Positions 9,167 through 19,592 of a DNA stretch of 64,000 bases are shown here, in pieces. The position numbers and the translations under genes are program-made. Under the pieces are notes generated by a model that was not told the origin of the DNA, searched no databases, and saw only the letters and a program-made list of their open reading frames with translations. Origin of the DNA: Argyresthia goedartella (Eukaryota > Arthropoda > Insecta > Lepidoptera > Argyresthiidae). The stretch lies in assembly GCA_949825045.1 (NCBI GenBank), contig OX463829.1, positions 24,646,715-24,710,714 of the forward strand. Direction: 5' to 3'. Position 1 is the first letter of the stretch. The number at the start of each line of letters is the position of its first letter.

Positions 9167-10740
9167 ATGTCGTTATCTGAAATCCAGAAGGGTGTTTCTA
9201 AGGAACTCAGATGGTTTTCCTCCGCACACGGTCTGATAGACCGTTCAGATAGGCATGATGTGGTATTGGAGCGGTCTATGGACGTTAAGGAACGTTACAA
9301 CAGGGTGCTCGAATTGTCCGCGCAGGCGGAATCAGTTGATGGTTGCGCACCTGACAGGCTGTCACGGTTGCTAGGGGATGTCGACCAATGTATGGAGATG
9401 GCAGCTGCTATCACGCAGAAGGCTGCGGACATACGTAGACAGCGCGAGTCCAGCCATGGTGGTGACATTGAAGCACCTCTGCCGCTTCAGGGTTCAGGGT
9501 CCAGGTTACCGGCCATAACTATGCCTACTTTTGACGGAGTGTCCGGTGAATGGATGAGCTTCATCAATCTGTTCGACAGTTTGGTGCACATGCGATCGGA
9601 CATTACCAAGTCTGTCAAGATGGCTCAGCTGGTGGCAGCATTGAGGGGTGAGCCTAGGGAGCTGGTCGCTCATTTGACAGTTACGGAGGGTAACTATGAA
9701 ACGGCCAGACAATTGTTGGTCAGACGTTACCATAACAAACGGAGGTTGGCCGATGCCCAACTGAACCGTTTGTTTAGTATCCCGGTTGTGAACAAGGTCG
9801 GGGCCATACAGACGGAGGTTTTGAACCCGTTGTTGTCCGTCACCAAGGCTCTAGAGAATCTTGGACTTCCGGTTGGTGAATGGTCGTACCTACTGCTGTA
9901 CATTGTACTTTCCCGCCTACCCGCTGACGTGCAGACTCGTTTCGAACAGTCTCACGGGAGGTCGGCCGAGGACCTGCCCGCCTTCTCCGACTTGGTCGGA
10001 TTCTTGGAAGAGGAGGCTCGACGGGCAGAGAATTTGGGGTTGACGGTCACCCATCCTTCGGAGCCACAGAGAGCTGCCGGGAGCGCTGTGAGTAGGGGCC
10101 CTCCGACGAGGAAGGACCGCACCAACCGGCAGTCGTATGGGACTGTGAGTGCATTGACCCCACATAGTGAGACCTGCCCATGTTGTAGGCAGATTGGCCA
10201 TGCTGTGGCCAATTGCATAAGTTCGGGGAACTTAGGGTTGAGGGACGGCGCCGGATGGCCAAGCAGCGGAGCTGGTGTTTCCTGTGCCTCGGGCCACACA
10301 TGGCTAGGGACTGCACGCGCACAAAAATGTGCGGATATTGTGGTGGGGCCCACAACAATCTGTTGTGCATGAACCGGTCCGGCCAACAGCCACCACAGGG
10401 CCGTACCCAGGGTGACACGGCATGGGGCCCTGAGAATTCGTTTGCGACTCGGAGCGCAACTCGGGGGCCAGCGTCCCCACGTCCACAGGGCCGTGCCCGG
10501 GGTGACGCGGCATGGGGCCCTGAGAATTCGTTTGCGACTCGGAGCGCAACTCAGGGGCCAACGTCCCCACGTGCACAGGGCAGTACTAGGGTGCAAGGCC
10601 GCACTCAGGGTCATCACATGGGGGGCCCTGAGTTTTCGGTTGCGACTCAGCATCCGACTCAGCGGGCAATGGGGCCAAAAAGCACGCGACCACCCAGGGG
10701 TGCAGGGCCGCACTCAGGATCATCACATGGGGGGCCCTGA
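9167..10740 (+). pseudogene. BEL/Pao Gag, one frameshift
   Basis: Capsid-type protein that would package element RNA. The first frame (9167 to about 10215) has a helical N-terminus, then 'LPAITMPTFDGVSGEWMSF', the start of the DUF1759 capsid region of Pao-type Gag. A first zinc knuckle CX2CX4HX4C ('CPCCRQIGHAVANC') lies near 10173-10215. A missing base near 10214-10217 moves the reading to another frame, where two more knuckles follow, 'CFLCLGPHMARDC' and 'CGYCGGAHNNLLC' (about 10276-10370). Downstream, 90-bp tandem repeats start at 10394, 10484 and 10574 ('cacagggc...'), and a second repeat type at 10593 and 10702; these encode Gly/Pro/Gln-rich linker. The 109-bp spacing of the second type is not a multiple of three and breaks the frame again. 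Confidence 0.9.
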
Positions 10741-10800
10741 GTTCTCGGTTGCGACTCAGCATCCGACTCAGCGGCACATTGGGTGTGTTGAGCAGGCCGT
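10394..10800 (+). repeat. 90-bp and 109-bp tandem repeats in the Gag linker
   Basis: Three copies of a 90-bp unit (30 codons) start at 10394, 10484 and 10574, each with 'catggggccctgagaatt' in the complete units. Two copies of a related unit containing 'catggggggccctgag' follow, about 109 bp apart. The 90-bp period keeps the reading frame; the 109-bp period does not. Confidence 0.8.
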
Positions 10801-11081
10801 AACGGGCGGGTGGCATGGGACACCTTCGAGCTATGCGGGTGCGGTTCGGACGCCGCCTCAGATGTCGCCCCGCTCGTCGCCTCGTCCTCATCGGTCACAT
10901 GTGATGTCCCCCCCGCTCATGGAGCGGCCACGGTTGAATTCACGCCCACCCCCCTTTAAGGGGAATCGTAGGTTGGGAATGGAACCGGCGCGTGGGCCAT
11001 TTGTACAATGGGACCCGCTGGCGTATAGCTGCATACCTGATCGGTTACAGGCACAGTGGGGCCCCGGGGGTCCTCGCTAGG

Positions 11082-11470
11082 AATTTGCGGCCCAACCATT
11101 TGTTGCCCCCCAACCGGAGACGGTGGTGTTACCGATCGCCTCTGTGCTTGTTTGGGATTTGGCGGGCAACCCAACATACGTTCGCGCCCTATTAGATTCT
11201 GGAGCTCAGGGCTGCATTGTATCGAATGATTTAGCAAAATGGTTGGGCCTCAATATAAATAATGTATCGCTACCGAGGAAATTGGTCCCTGCTGGGGATT
11301 ACAGGGCAACCCTTCACGGGTTTTGTGGTGCCTCTGAACGAGGGTTTGCGGCAGCGGTTTATTTGCGAACCGTCACCTCCACCGGGGAGGTCGACGTGCG
11401 TTTGGTTTTGGCAAAAAGCAAGGTAGCGCCTATTCGGACAAGGATGACGATTCCAACTGTCCGGGGCTGC
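11082..11470 (+). pseudogene. BEL/Pao aspartic protease (DUF1758-type)
   Basis: The plus frame holding the start codon at 11123 encodes a Pao-type retropepsin. The catalytic motif 'ALLDSGAQ' has its aspartate at residue 25 from that start, followed by 'CIVSNDLAKWLGL' as in the family. The domain continues to about 'VAPIRTRMTIP' near 11450. Directly after this the frame leads into unrelated sequence because reverse transcriptase has been deleted. It would process the polyprotein if made. Confidence 0.85.
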
Positions 11471-11474
11471 TCTT

Positions 11475-12341
11475 TTGACCAAACTTTTGAATCACACTCT
11501 AACAGTGTTGCGTGGGTCAGTGGTTTTGGAGGATACGGTGTACGCGTGGACGTACAGCCAGATTGTTTTGTGCTGGATGAAGGCTTCGGTCCATAACTTA
11601 GAGGTTTTTGTTGCGAACCGTGTCTCCCAGATTGTGTCGTCTGAGGTCCCACTGACTTGGAGACATGTACCAGGAGAATTGAACCCGTCTGATTGTGCAT
11701 CCAGGGGATGTCGGGCTCCTGAACTCGTTAGACACCATTTGTGGTGGGGACCACCCTGGCTTGCCAGGAGAGAATCGGACTGGCCCCACAGCCATGTAGT
11801 AGTATCTTCGGATCATGGCCCCAGAGCGGCCGTGCATGTTACCCAGAAGGCTGAGGACCCTGACGCCGGGTTTCTGCTGGACCGGTATAGCTCATGTGTG
11901 TTTGTTTGTTTATCCACCAAGGCGGTACATCTCGAGCTCGTTGCTGATCTCTCGACAGAGGCTTTCATTGCTTGTTTGGATAGGTTTGTTTCTCGAAGGG
12001 GACTTCCAACTTTGATCCGCTCTGATAACGGCACTAACTACGTCGGTGCGGAACGATACTTACGAGAGATAGACAACTTTTTGAATGTAAATAAAGTGGA
12101 TATTGGAACGGCCCTCTCCCGTCGGGGTATACAGTGGACCTTCAGCCCACCGAGTTGCCCCCACTGGGGTGGGATTTTTGAGGCCGTAGTTAAGTCAGCT
12201 AAGACGCACTTGGGGCGTATAGTAGGACAGACCGCGCTGACTTTTGAGGAGCTCGCGACATTGTTTTGTAAATCGAGGCCGTTCTCAATTCGCGACCGTT
12301 GTGTACGCTCAGCTCGGATCCAAATGACCTGGAGGCTCTGA
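11475..12341 (+). pseudogene. BEL/Pao RNase H end and integrase core
   Basis: The frame begins in the last part of RNase H: 'AWTYSQIVLCWM', where relatives have a catalytic Asp in place of Tyr, then 'LNPSDCASRG' and 'LWWGPPWL', the usual RNase H/integrase connection. It enters the integrase abruptly near 11885 at 'SSCVFVCLSTKAVHLELV'. The zinc-binding N-terminal domain and the first catalytic Asp are missing. The second Asp ('RSDNGTNYVGAE') and the catalytic Glu ('HWGGIFEAVVKSAK') remain. So there are two separate internal deletions, one removing RT and one removing the start of integrase. Confidence 0.88.
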
Positions 12342-12715
12342 CCCCAGGCCATTTCTTGATAGGACAGCCACTTAACGCGTTGCCCGAGCACCCCTTTGAG
12401 GGAGTGAAATTGTATCGGTTGTCAAGGTATCAGATGTTGCAGCAGTTTACTCAGAATTTCTGGAAGCGTTGGTCGCTCGAGTATCTGCATATCTTACAAC
12501 AGCGCCTTAAGTGGACTGACAAAACCAGCCCCCCTAGTGTTGGTGACCTCGTTCTGGTTAAGGATGCTAACCTACCGCCACTACGTTGGCGCAGGGGGCG
12601 CATTGTTAACTTGTTCCCTGGCAAGGACGGGACCCCCCGGTCTGCGGAGGTTCTAGTAGGAGGCTCGGTTCTAAAACGAGCGGTAGCAACGTTGTCTCGG
12701 CTGCCCGTAGATTAG
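12299..12715 (+). pseudogene. BEL/Pao integrase C-terminal domain (DUF5641-type)
   Basis: In a different frame from the core, this part begins at 'LTPGHFLIGQPL', continues 'RWSLEYLHILQQRLKW', 'GDLVLVKDANLPPLRWRRGRI' and ends 'SRLPVD' at the TAG 12713-12715. This is the DUF5641 chromatin/DNA-binding tail of Pao integrases. A frameshift near 12280-12320 separates it from the core. A purine-rich 'aggggacagg' follows immediately and may be the polypurine tract. Confidence 0.85.
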
Positions 12716-13194
12716 GGGACAGGTGGGTGCCTGTCCGGGCGGGTGATTGTTCGATTCCAAATCGATATTCGATCGATGGTTTCGGAACGGCCATTTTGAA
12801 TTTGACGTTGCTGCCAACCTTGCAGTTTTTGACAACTGACAGACGAAAGCCCTCTCAATGTAAACGCGCTTTGGTTAGGGTATTGAAATTAAATCGCAGT
12901 CCATCTGGAATGTATTCGGGGTTCCCTCAGGATTGTCTATATAGCTGAGTGTGTTGTGGTTCCCCGAACCAGATAAAGTTCGCATTTACGTGGCCGATTG
13001 GTTTTTTACCACGTAACATAACCTGTGTTGGAACACTGTGCTGATCGAGGCTGGCCCGCCAGTCACACAGGAAGTTGGCTGAAGAACCTGTCTACCAAGA
13101 AGAGCCTAGGGTGCACCCGGGCCTTGCAGAGAGACAGGAGGTTGACGGGACCGAAGCACAGACCAGGTTAGATCGAACCCAATCATTTTAGCTC

Positions 13195-13294
13195 GGTGAA
13201 TCGCCGACGTTCAAACTTCTTGGCAACTGATCGCTACGCTACCTCGTAGCTGATGGGCCCCTACGAGGTCATTAGGTGCCGAGAAGCCTGAACA
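13195..13294 (+). repeat. BEL/Pao 3' LTR, portion shared with the 5' LTR
   Basis: Matches 8446-8545 with one mismatch and ends in ACA directly before the target duplication gaggc (13295-13299). The true start of the 3' LTR is uncertain: it may lie as far upstream as about 12723, after the purine-rich tract, or near 13026 (TGTTGG), in which case the 5' LTR has lost internal sequence. Confidence 0.75.
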
Positions 13295-14766
13295 GAGGCT
13301 TAACAACTGATACTTTAAGTCTGTCTGGAAAACACCCTGATATTAAGGACAGATTTATGAGATAGGTCAATATGGGCACAATCGCAAAGTGGCATTTCTT
13401 AACAATTTTTGTAGAGATACCGTCGTAACCTTCTGAATTTGTATTATAACAAGTTTTCTCACATCTATACTGTCATACGGATTTAGGAAGATGCTTTTAT
13501 TTATTCTATTTTTACCACCTGTATGAATGTAATAAAATACTCATTAAATGTGTGTGCAATGTCTAATGGTTCTTGGATAATTTTACCCTCATGACTAATA
13601 TTTTGTATAAAATGTGGGAAATTTAGATCATTTCCCGATAAATTTTTGACCACATTCCAAGATGCCCTACATTTGTTTTTACTATTTATCACATATTTAT
13701 TATTTGCTTGTTGTTGGGATTTAAGGATGCATTTTTTTAATAGTTAAGAGAATTTTTCATATTTAGTTTTATTATATTCAGTTCTATTTTTGTAAAAGGA
13801 AAACCTTAGAGATCTTTTTGTTTTACAGCTTATTTTAAGACCTTTGGATACCCATTTTGGTTTTCGCTGACTGTTCCTTTTAATTTTTATGATAGGAAAA
13901 CACAGGTTATAAAATAAGCAGAACAAGTCATGAAATATATTAAATGCCTTGTTTTAATCACTTTCCTCATATATCTTTGAGAAAGTTAATGATCTGAGAT
14001 AATCATAAAATGTTATAGAATTTTCATCCGAATAGTCCCTTTTATATAAAAATGACACCTTTGATAGTGCTTTCTTATCACTTACTGCAATTGTGAGAAG
14101 TTGTGCAGTTTCATGATCTGACAATCCCAGTGGTACGATTGTCCCTTTGGCATGACTTATGTTGCTAATTATATGGTCAATGCATGCTGCTTGTCTAGTT
14201 GGTTCTGTGATGTGAAATGTCAAATTGTTATTATTAATAATGTCCTTTAAATTTCTAGTTAAAATGTCATTTTTAAGTATATTTATATTAATATCACCGG
14301 TTATTATAATCTTCTTGTTTTTATATTATCGTTTTAAAGTGTAAAGCATTAACTCTAGACGGTCCATGAAGATTTGAACCTCTGATGATCTATAGATGCA
14401 CTCAATTATGGTGTTATAATGCTCTAACTGAACGCTACAACATTCAAAAATATTGGACATAGCAAGATTATCAATGTCTTTTAGGTTTTTATAATTTATA
14501 CCACTTTTTACAACAATGCAAGAGCCACCTCTCTTTTTGTTTCTTGAAAAATTTGCTGCTACTTCATAGCCACACAGTCTTATATTTCTCTCACTTCCTG
14601 ATTCAACAAAAGTTTCTGTTAAACAAAGAATGTCAGGATTCATACCGGATTCTGATAACTCAGCTAATGTCAACCCCAGTAGTTCTCTTTTAGGTAGAAC
14701 GCTTTGAATATTCTGATGCATGATGGTTAGTTTATTCTTATTAAAGAAAAAATGTTTTTTTAACAT
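13295..14766 (-). pseudogene. CR1-type non-LTR retrotransposon A, endonuclease and RT linker
   Basis: ORF2 of element A on the minus strand. The frame from 14766 starts with 'LTIMHQNIQSV' and 'PDILCLTETF', the N-terminus of an apurinic-type endonuclease. A GDIN motif lies near 14290, and 'DHIISN' with 'LGLSDHETAQLL' near 14175-14100 is the end of the domain with its SDH catalytic motif. The linker ahead of RT ('RASWNVVKNLSG', 'IAHTFNEYF') follows at 13690-13520. All these lie in one frame, interrupted by stops at about 14326, 13954 and 13744. At 13300-13380 it leads into 'VVKPL', and after the BEL/Pao element is skipped it continues into 'FKKGEKYEIGNYRPI' at 8430. Confidence 0.88.
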
Positions 14767-15910
14767 TTTCTGTCTGCGTTGATCCTAAGCAAGTTCCTTT
14801 GTTAGCGATGTCAGTTTGAATCTCTATACTGCTTTGTAATTTTGTCCTTTTTTTGGGAGTCTGTCGTAATCCGGTAGCCATGTCAGTTTGGGTCTCTACA
14901 TAGGTGTTTAGTTTTGTAGCAGATATTTTTTTATTATATTTTATCAGATTGTGTCTGAAGTTAAGACCTAAGATATCTTTTAGTAGAATCCTACATATAA
15001 TGAGTTTAGGGAGCTTTTTTGGATAACTGCTCTCATTGTCACAAATATCCAGGTAAGTGGCGCGTGAGAAACGAGAGCACACTAACTGGTAAACCCCATT
15101 TACTTTATTCTCATTTAAGCTTCTAGTGCCCCCTACATTGCAAAGTATAACATTTGTATGCGTAAGTTTACTCAGGTTCCAATACAACAAGGATTGCAAT
15201 TTTAACGGATCCTTATCGTTTTCGCCCGCCAATATATTTACAAAATCACCGGTCGTGAAGTCTTTACACACACTGGTTGATCCCATCACTTGATCTAAAG
15301 TAGCATTTGGTTTTATAACCGATTGTACGTAAAATTCACTTCCTAGTAGAGTTGATAAAGTTTTATTCATCCCTCTACCACTTTCGTCAGCCAGTATGAG
15401 TACTCTTGGTTTAATGTTGCCGTACTCCCTTTTTCTATCCAGAGGGCGTCTATGGCATGTATCCTTTGTAAGTGGCGGCGGTCCAGCGGCAGCAGCATCC
15501 GCTATCGTGTTAAGGCACACATCCTCGTGTATAAGGAGAGGTAGCGCTGCGTGCACGTGTGACTGCTGGGTGTTTGTAGCGGGGCTGTCTGCCGTCGCTC
15601 TTGGGGACTTGACGCGTTGTGAAGGGAGTGGACTCGTGCTCTGTGTGTATGAGGGCTGGGTGTTGGTGGCGTCAAGACTTAAGTTTAGCCTGGGAACTAT
15701 CTTTGAAGCCGTTGTGTCTAGATGCTGCACAATGTTATTTGTGTACTGTCGGGCGCATGTTTTAGGGTAGCCCATTCGCATCATACTAGGTGTAATAGTA
15801 CGGTACTGAGGTGAAAACAATTTCAAGGGTGTAGTTTTTCGATAGGCTGTTTGTTCACCGTGTTTGGGCGATTTAGTAGTATAAGGACGCAATTTGGATG
15901 ACCATAACAA
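14741..15910 (-). CDS. Non-LTR element A ORF1 with SGNH-like domain
   Basis: A 389-codon open frame directly upstream of ORF2, overlapping it by 26 bases in another frame, as in many CR1-type elements. The first 150 residues are Pro/Ser/Thr-rich and low in complexity. From about residue 168 a hydrolase-like block is visible: 'KPRVLILADESGRGMNKTL' where CR1 ORF1 esterases have GDSxxRG, and 'VNILAGENDKD' where they have GGTND. A catalytic serine may still be present, but the expected neighbours (GDS, GGxND) are altered. The C-terminus has repeated 'ETQTD/IQTD' motifs. The likely role is RNA or membrane binding during retrotransposition. The frame is open, although ORF2 is dead. The true start may lie outside: the 5' end of the element is not defined. 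Confidence 0.7.
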   Translation of the reverse strand: MLWSSKLRPYTTKSPKHGEQTAYRKTTPLKLFSPQYRTITPSMMRMGYPKTCARQYTNNIVQHLDTTASKIVPRLNLSLDATNTQPSYTQSTSPLPSQRVKSPRATADSPATNTQQSHVHAALPLLIHEDVCLNTIADAAAAGPPPLTKDTCHRRPLDRKREYGNIKPRVLILADESGRGMNKTLSTLLGSEFYVQSVIKPNATLDQVMGSTSVCKDFTTGDFVNILAGENDKDPLKLQSLLYWNLSKLTHTNVILCNVGGTRSLNENKVNGVYQLVCSRFSRATYLDICDNESSYPKKLPKLIICRILLKDILGLNFRHNLIKYNKKISATKLNTYVETQTDMATGLRQTPKKRTKLQSSIEIQTDIANKGTCLGSTQTENVKKTFFL

Positions 15911-15930
15911 AAATGTCCACTACCATCGCA

Positions 15931-16060
15931 TACTTTAACTACTATAGCAAATGTGTGAACTAGTTATTCCATTAAATAAACTTTGCAGGAAAAATGTTGA
16001 TTTCGTATGGACCAAAAACTGTAATGATGATTAAGAAAATGTCTAATCACACCTCCAATT
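15931..16060. other. No recognised feature
   Basis: AT-rich; may include the 5' boundary of non-LTR element A. Confidence 0.3.
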
Positions 16061-16069
16061 CATCCAAAT

Positions 16070-16178
16070 TTCGCTGAAGAGAATGAATTTATATTACAGA
16101 CAGATAGTTCAGGCTTTGCTATAGGCTTGTTTTGGCAAACTAAGAGTTGCGAGTTTTACGTGTTTAGATGTATTTACC
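16070..16178 (+). pseudogene. Possible RNase H fragment of an LTR element
   Basis: A short stretch reads 'PNFAEENEFILQTDSSGFAIGLFWQ', resembling the start of Gypsy-type RNase H, where 'LQTDAS..GLGAVL' carries the first catalytic Asp. No other part of such an element is visible nearby. The assignment rests on about 25 residues. Confidence 0.35.
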
Positions 16179-16179
16179 T

Positions 16180-17325
16180 ATTTTACACATAATTTATTTT
16201 ATTTTACACACAAGTTTTCTTTATCAATTCGTAATCCAAAAAGTGAATCCACAAAAAAACATATTCTCTCATTTTTTATATAGATTTTCACAAGTGAGGT
16301 GTCATTGGCATTGCCAATAAGTTGGATTTTAGATTTCAAAATGTATAACCTAGGATATACAGATTTTCATTATACACTTCATGCTCATTCTCTTACCAAA
16401 AAGTACATGGTAGACATTTATTTCCCTTTATTGAATTTCGCCGTTGTCGTCTGAAGTATTGCTGCTTTTAATTTAATCCTGAATTTTTCCTTGAAACTGT
16501 ACAAAGAAGATACACGATAGAAGTTCATAATAGTAAGTTGGGACTTGGACTAGAAGATCAAGAAAATGTGAACGTTACAAACTTTACGTTGTGCACCTGA
16601 ATATGGTGAACACTGATAAGTAACTGCAAATTGAACAGCAAATTTTATTTTGCAACATAAACTTCGATAAAAGAACACACCAAAAAAGTGCATGTAACTC
16701 TCAGATGCGTGATCCTGTACAATATTGTTTGATATTGATTGATATTGATTGAGCAGAAAGAAAGGAAGGAGCGAAAGATACATAACCGTATTGTCTCGTG
16801 ATGGAAAGTGCCTGTTCCCTGAGATACTTCTGAAATTTTTATCGAGATCATGCACAGACCTTCATTAAGGGCACTTTATATCTGAAACAAAGGGGTTTTG
16901 AAACGGTTTATTTTTAAACATTTTTTAGCCGAATACCTACAGACTTGCTGCTTAAGTAAAGCACCGCTGAAATGCCAAGCTGATGCTATCATGTCCCGAG
17001 CGAAAGTTACAGTTAAGGCCCAAGATCACACAAAACCACTGAAGAGAGCTTTGGCAAAAAAATATATAAAATTATTTTCAATTAATTAATAGGTCTCAAA
17101 AAATTATATGTTATTCACAAAGATATAATCTAGTTTAAATACTATATCGTTACGCGATTAGATTAATTTGGCTAGATCGTAAAAAATCCTGAACATAGTC
17201 TATATTTAAAAGGATATTTTATAATTTTAATATTAAATTACTGTTTTTTCTCATAGTTTTTATACCTTAATTTTCCTCTTTCCTCCGTTTTTCAGTAAAT
17301 TCGAAAAAACACCAAATTTTTAAAG
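16180..17325. other. No recognised feature
   Basis: AT-rich. It contains a short tandem 'gattgatatt' near 16730-16750 and only short frames without family resemblance. Confidence 0.35.
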
Positions 17326-17580
17326 TATCCGGGCGGCCCGATGCTATTCAGCGCCGCCCGCTACCCCGCCGGTTCCGCTACCCCGCCAGAAGACGACGGG
17401 CGAATGCGGCGCCCCTCACCTCGACAGCCAGAACTGGGCCTTAACCATCAAACTTTGAGTTATCTGTTGTGAATTCGGTATCCGGGGCCTTTAATGTAGC
17501 CGGTTTCGTAGCTCACATCGATGCAACGCTCGTAGAATCCCTTTCGTTCACTCTAGAGCCCTTAAGGCCGGCGCATTAGA
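17326..17580. other. GC-rich island with hairpin
   Basis: An abrupt change from AT-rich to GC-rich sequence. Bases 17330-17337 (CGGGCGGC) pair exactly with 17353-17360 (GCCGCCCG). The block 'gctaccccgcc' occurs twice, at 17360 and 17376. No coding frame is convincing. It may be the end of a dispersed repeat; I do not recognise it. Confidence 0.5.
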
Positions 17581-17967
17581 CTAAAACCGCCTTTTGTAAA
17601 TCTCAAGTAAATGCTGTTGGTTTCTTTACTAGCTTGTTAATCATGCGTGTCAGCATGCATTTACTAACGGATACACATAATTTTAATATTTTTACTCGTT
17701 AGAAAAGTTTTCCGAAATTATCTCACAATATGTTTATCAAGATAAAAAACCGCAACGCATTTGAATGTATGTATTTGTTATTTATTTATTCGATAAAGAA
17801 TTTTGAAGTTTTGTTTTTCTGTTAGTCCTATCAGCCTATCAGACTATCAGCCTTTTTAGCCGACTGCAGCGAAGCGGAAAAGAGCAGAGTTATGTGTTTG
17901 ACTGAATTTATAAGCATGTATGTATTGTAACGAGCTATATTGTTTTTTATTTATCTGTAAACCACAT
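17581..17967. other. No recognised feature
   Basis: AT-rich, no reading frame or recurrent repeat identified. Confidence 0.35.
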
Positions 17968-18345
17968 AATAGTAGTTTATGTGACTGCTACATAATGGAG
18001 GGCATTAATACTCGAGAGTTTTAATGCCTAATTATGTATAATAACATACACTAGTTTATCTACACACATATCATAAGCTGAACCGCATGTTCGACGGCAT
18101 GGTGGCATTGATAATTGCTCTGCACTTGTTTAGCTTGTTCAGTAGTACCAACTCCACAAACAAAGTAGGGGCGGCACGTAGGCGGTCGAAATTTGAATGT
18201 CATAATATGTAGAAAAATTACAGATTATGGTCATAATGTGTCATTTTTCAGATAAGAAATTAGTTTTTACCAAGTAGTTTAACATTATGCTGATTCTAAC
18301 TTGCGGTTTTTGTACGCAGTAAAGAGAGTTTATGATACGAGTGTA
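17968..18345 (+). mobile_element. Composite inverted-repeat element, copy 1
   Basis: Begins with a hairpin module ('agtagtttatgtgactg' to about 18060; the two halves are inverted copies around 'actcgagagt') and continues with a module bounded by inverted repeats, 'ttatctacacacatatcataa' (about 18057) and 'tttatgatacgagtgtagataa' (ending about 18349). The same pair of modules recurs at 18346-18815 and, inverted, at 21131-21535. No coding frame. Confidence 0.7.
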
Positions 18346-18815
18346 GATAATAGTAGTTTATGTGACTGCTACATAATGGAGGGCATTAATACTCGAGAGT
18401 GGGTTTATGAAAAGAGCCGAAGGCGAGTTTCATAATAATATCACTCGAGAGTTTTAATGCCTAATTATGTACAGTTACATACACTAGTTTATCTACAAAT
18501 ATCATAAGCTCTCTTTGATGTACTCAGGAACCGCTGTTCGACCGGCATTGTGGCTTTGATCATTGTTCTGCAGTTGTTTAGCTTGTTCTGTAGTACCAAC
18601 TTGACAGACAAACTAGGGGCGGTACGCAGGCGGGCGTCGGCGTTCGAAATTTGAATGTCATAATTTGACAAATTTTGGTACAATATGGTCATAATGTTCA
18701 ATATTCAGATAAGAAATGAGTTTTTACCAAGAAGTTTATCATAATGTCGAGTAAGATCCTAACATCTGGTTTTTGGACGCAGTAAAGAGGGATTATGATA
18801 CCTGTGTAGATAAAG
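18346..18815 (+). mobile_element. Composite inverted-repeat element, copy 2
   Basis: Directly follows copy 1 in the same orientation. It has the same hairpin module, here longer, with 'gggtttatgaaaagagccga' at its centre, and the same second module ending 'gtgtagataaa' at about 18815. The tandem placement suggests duplication of the unit, or repeated insertion at its own end. Confidence 0.7.
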
Positions 18816-19588
18816 TAATTAAATAAAGGACTTCCCTAACCAATATTGGATAACCTTGATGCGACTGCAGACTGCAGACTATAGTTGCGATTACACTTAC
18901 CACTATACTAATGCCTGTTTCCAAACTATTTCTTTATGCCTTATAACAACGAAACAAAATTGTGGCAGACCAACTCAAAACGGTCTATTCCCTTATTTCT
19001 TGGCATGGTAATCGGTGGCCAGGATTACGTCATTTTCCATCCCAAAAGTTCAGCCCATTTTCAGCTTCCTTTTAAACAAGCAATTGTAAATCTTGTCGTC
19101 TTAGTAGTAGGGTTCATGGATGAACAGTATTTGGTGCAGACGCGTAGGCGCCTGGCTTGGCGTCGCGTTGTCGTGTGTGCAAGATGAGGTCATCTGCGGG
19201 ACAGAGATAGGTGTATTAGTGTTTGTATTTAGATAGAGACAGTTAGTGTCTGATCTAGAAGGTCACCTTGGAAGATTCTATTGATTTTCGGGAGATATTT
19301 TGTACACTGGCCTGTTTGTCTATTACTTCTGTAACTTAGGTTGGTACATTTCTTTTTAGCTAGGTACCTACTTATACACACAAAATCACACCCAACATTG
19401 ATTTTGTTGATTTCACAACTCATGACGATCATTCATGGTTTTGGCCCTCGAATCGATTCCCAGCCGATAAAGTGCAGTCCACGCCAGCCAACATGGCAAT
19501 GTGACGCAAAACTGAAGCTATTGCTTACAGCTGCTTCTAATAACAGGTAGGTACCTAAATGCTAAAGCCATTTATAAATGGCTAGTAT
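18816..19588. other. No recognised feature
   Basis: Frames of up to 83 codons exist on both strands, but none resembles a known family. Nothing repeated within the window. Confidence 0.35.
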
Positions 19589-19592
19589 TTAA

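Larger units (their letters stand above)
8436..13294 (+). mobile_element. BEL/Pao LTR retrotransposon, internally deleted
   Basis: A 4.86-kb unit bounded by TG...CA termini and 5-bp target duplications, inserted in the RT gene of non-LTR element A. Domain order is gag (DUF1759-type), zinc knuckles, Pao-type protease (DUF1758-type), end of RNase H, integrase core and DUF5641-type C-terminus, all typical of BEL/Pao. The reverse transcriptase and most of RNase H are absent: protease is followed within about 100 bp by the RNase H end. The element is non-autonomous and also carries frameshifts. Confidence 0.93.

Noticed and set aside
10047..10713. Long minus-strand frames opposite BEL/Pao gag
   Set aside because: GC-rich repetitive coding sequence leaves opposite frames open; the plus frame carries the Gag motifs.
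12723..13294. Firm call of a 572-bp BEL/Pao 3' LTR
   Set aside because: The start after the purine-rich tract is plausible, but the 5' LTR does not share this sequence, so only the last 100 bp are annotated.
15396..15770. 124-codon plus frame
   Set aside because: Antisense to the open ORF1 of element A, which has family motifs on the minus strand.
17326..17580. Ribosomal RNA fragment
   Set aside because: GC content suggested it, but I found no stretch that I recognise from 18S or 28S rRNA.
18936..19187. 83-codon plus frame as host gene
   Set aside because: No motif, no splice context, composition like its surroundings.
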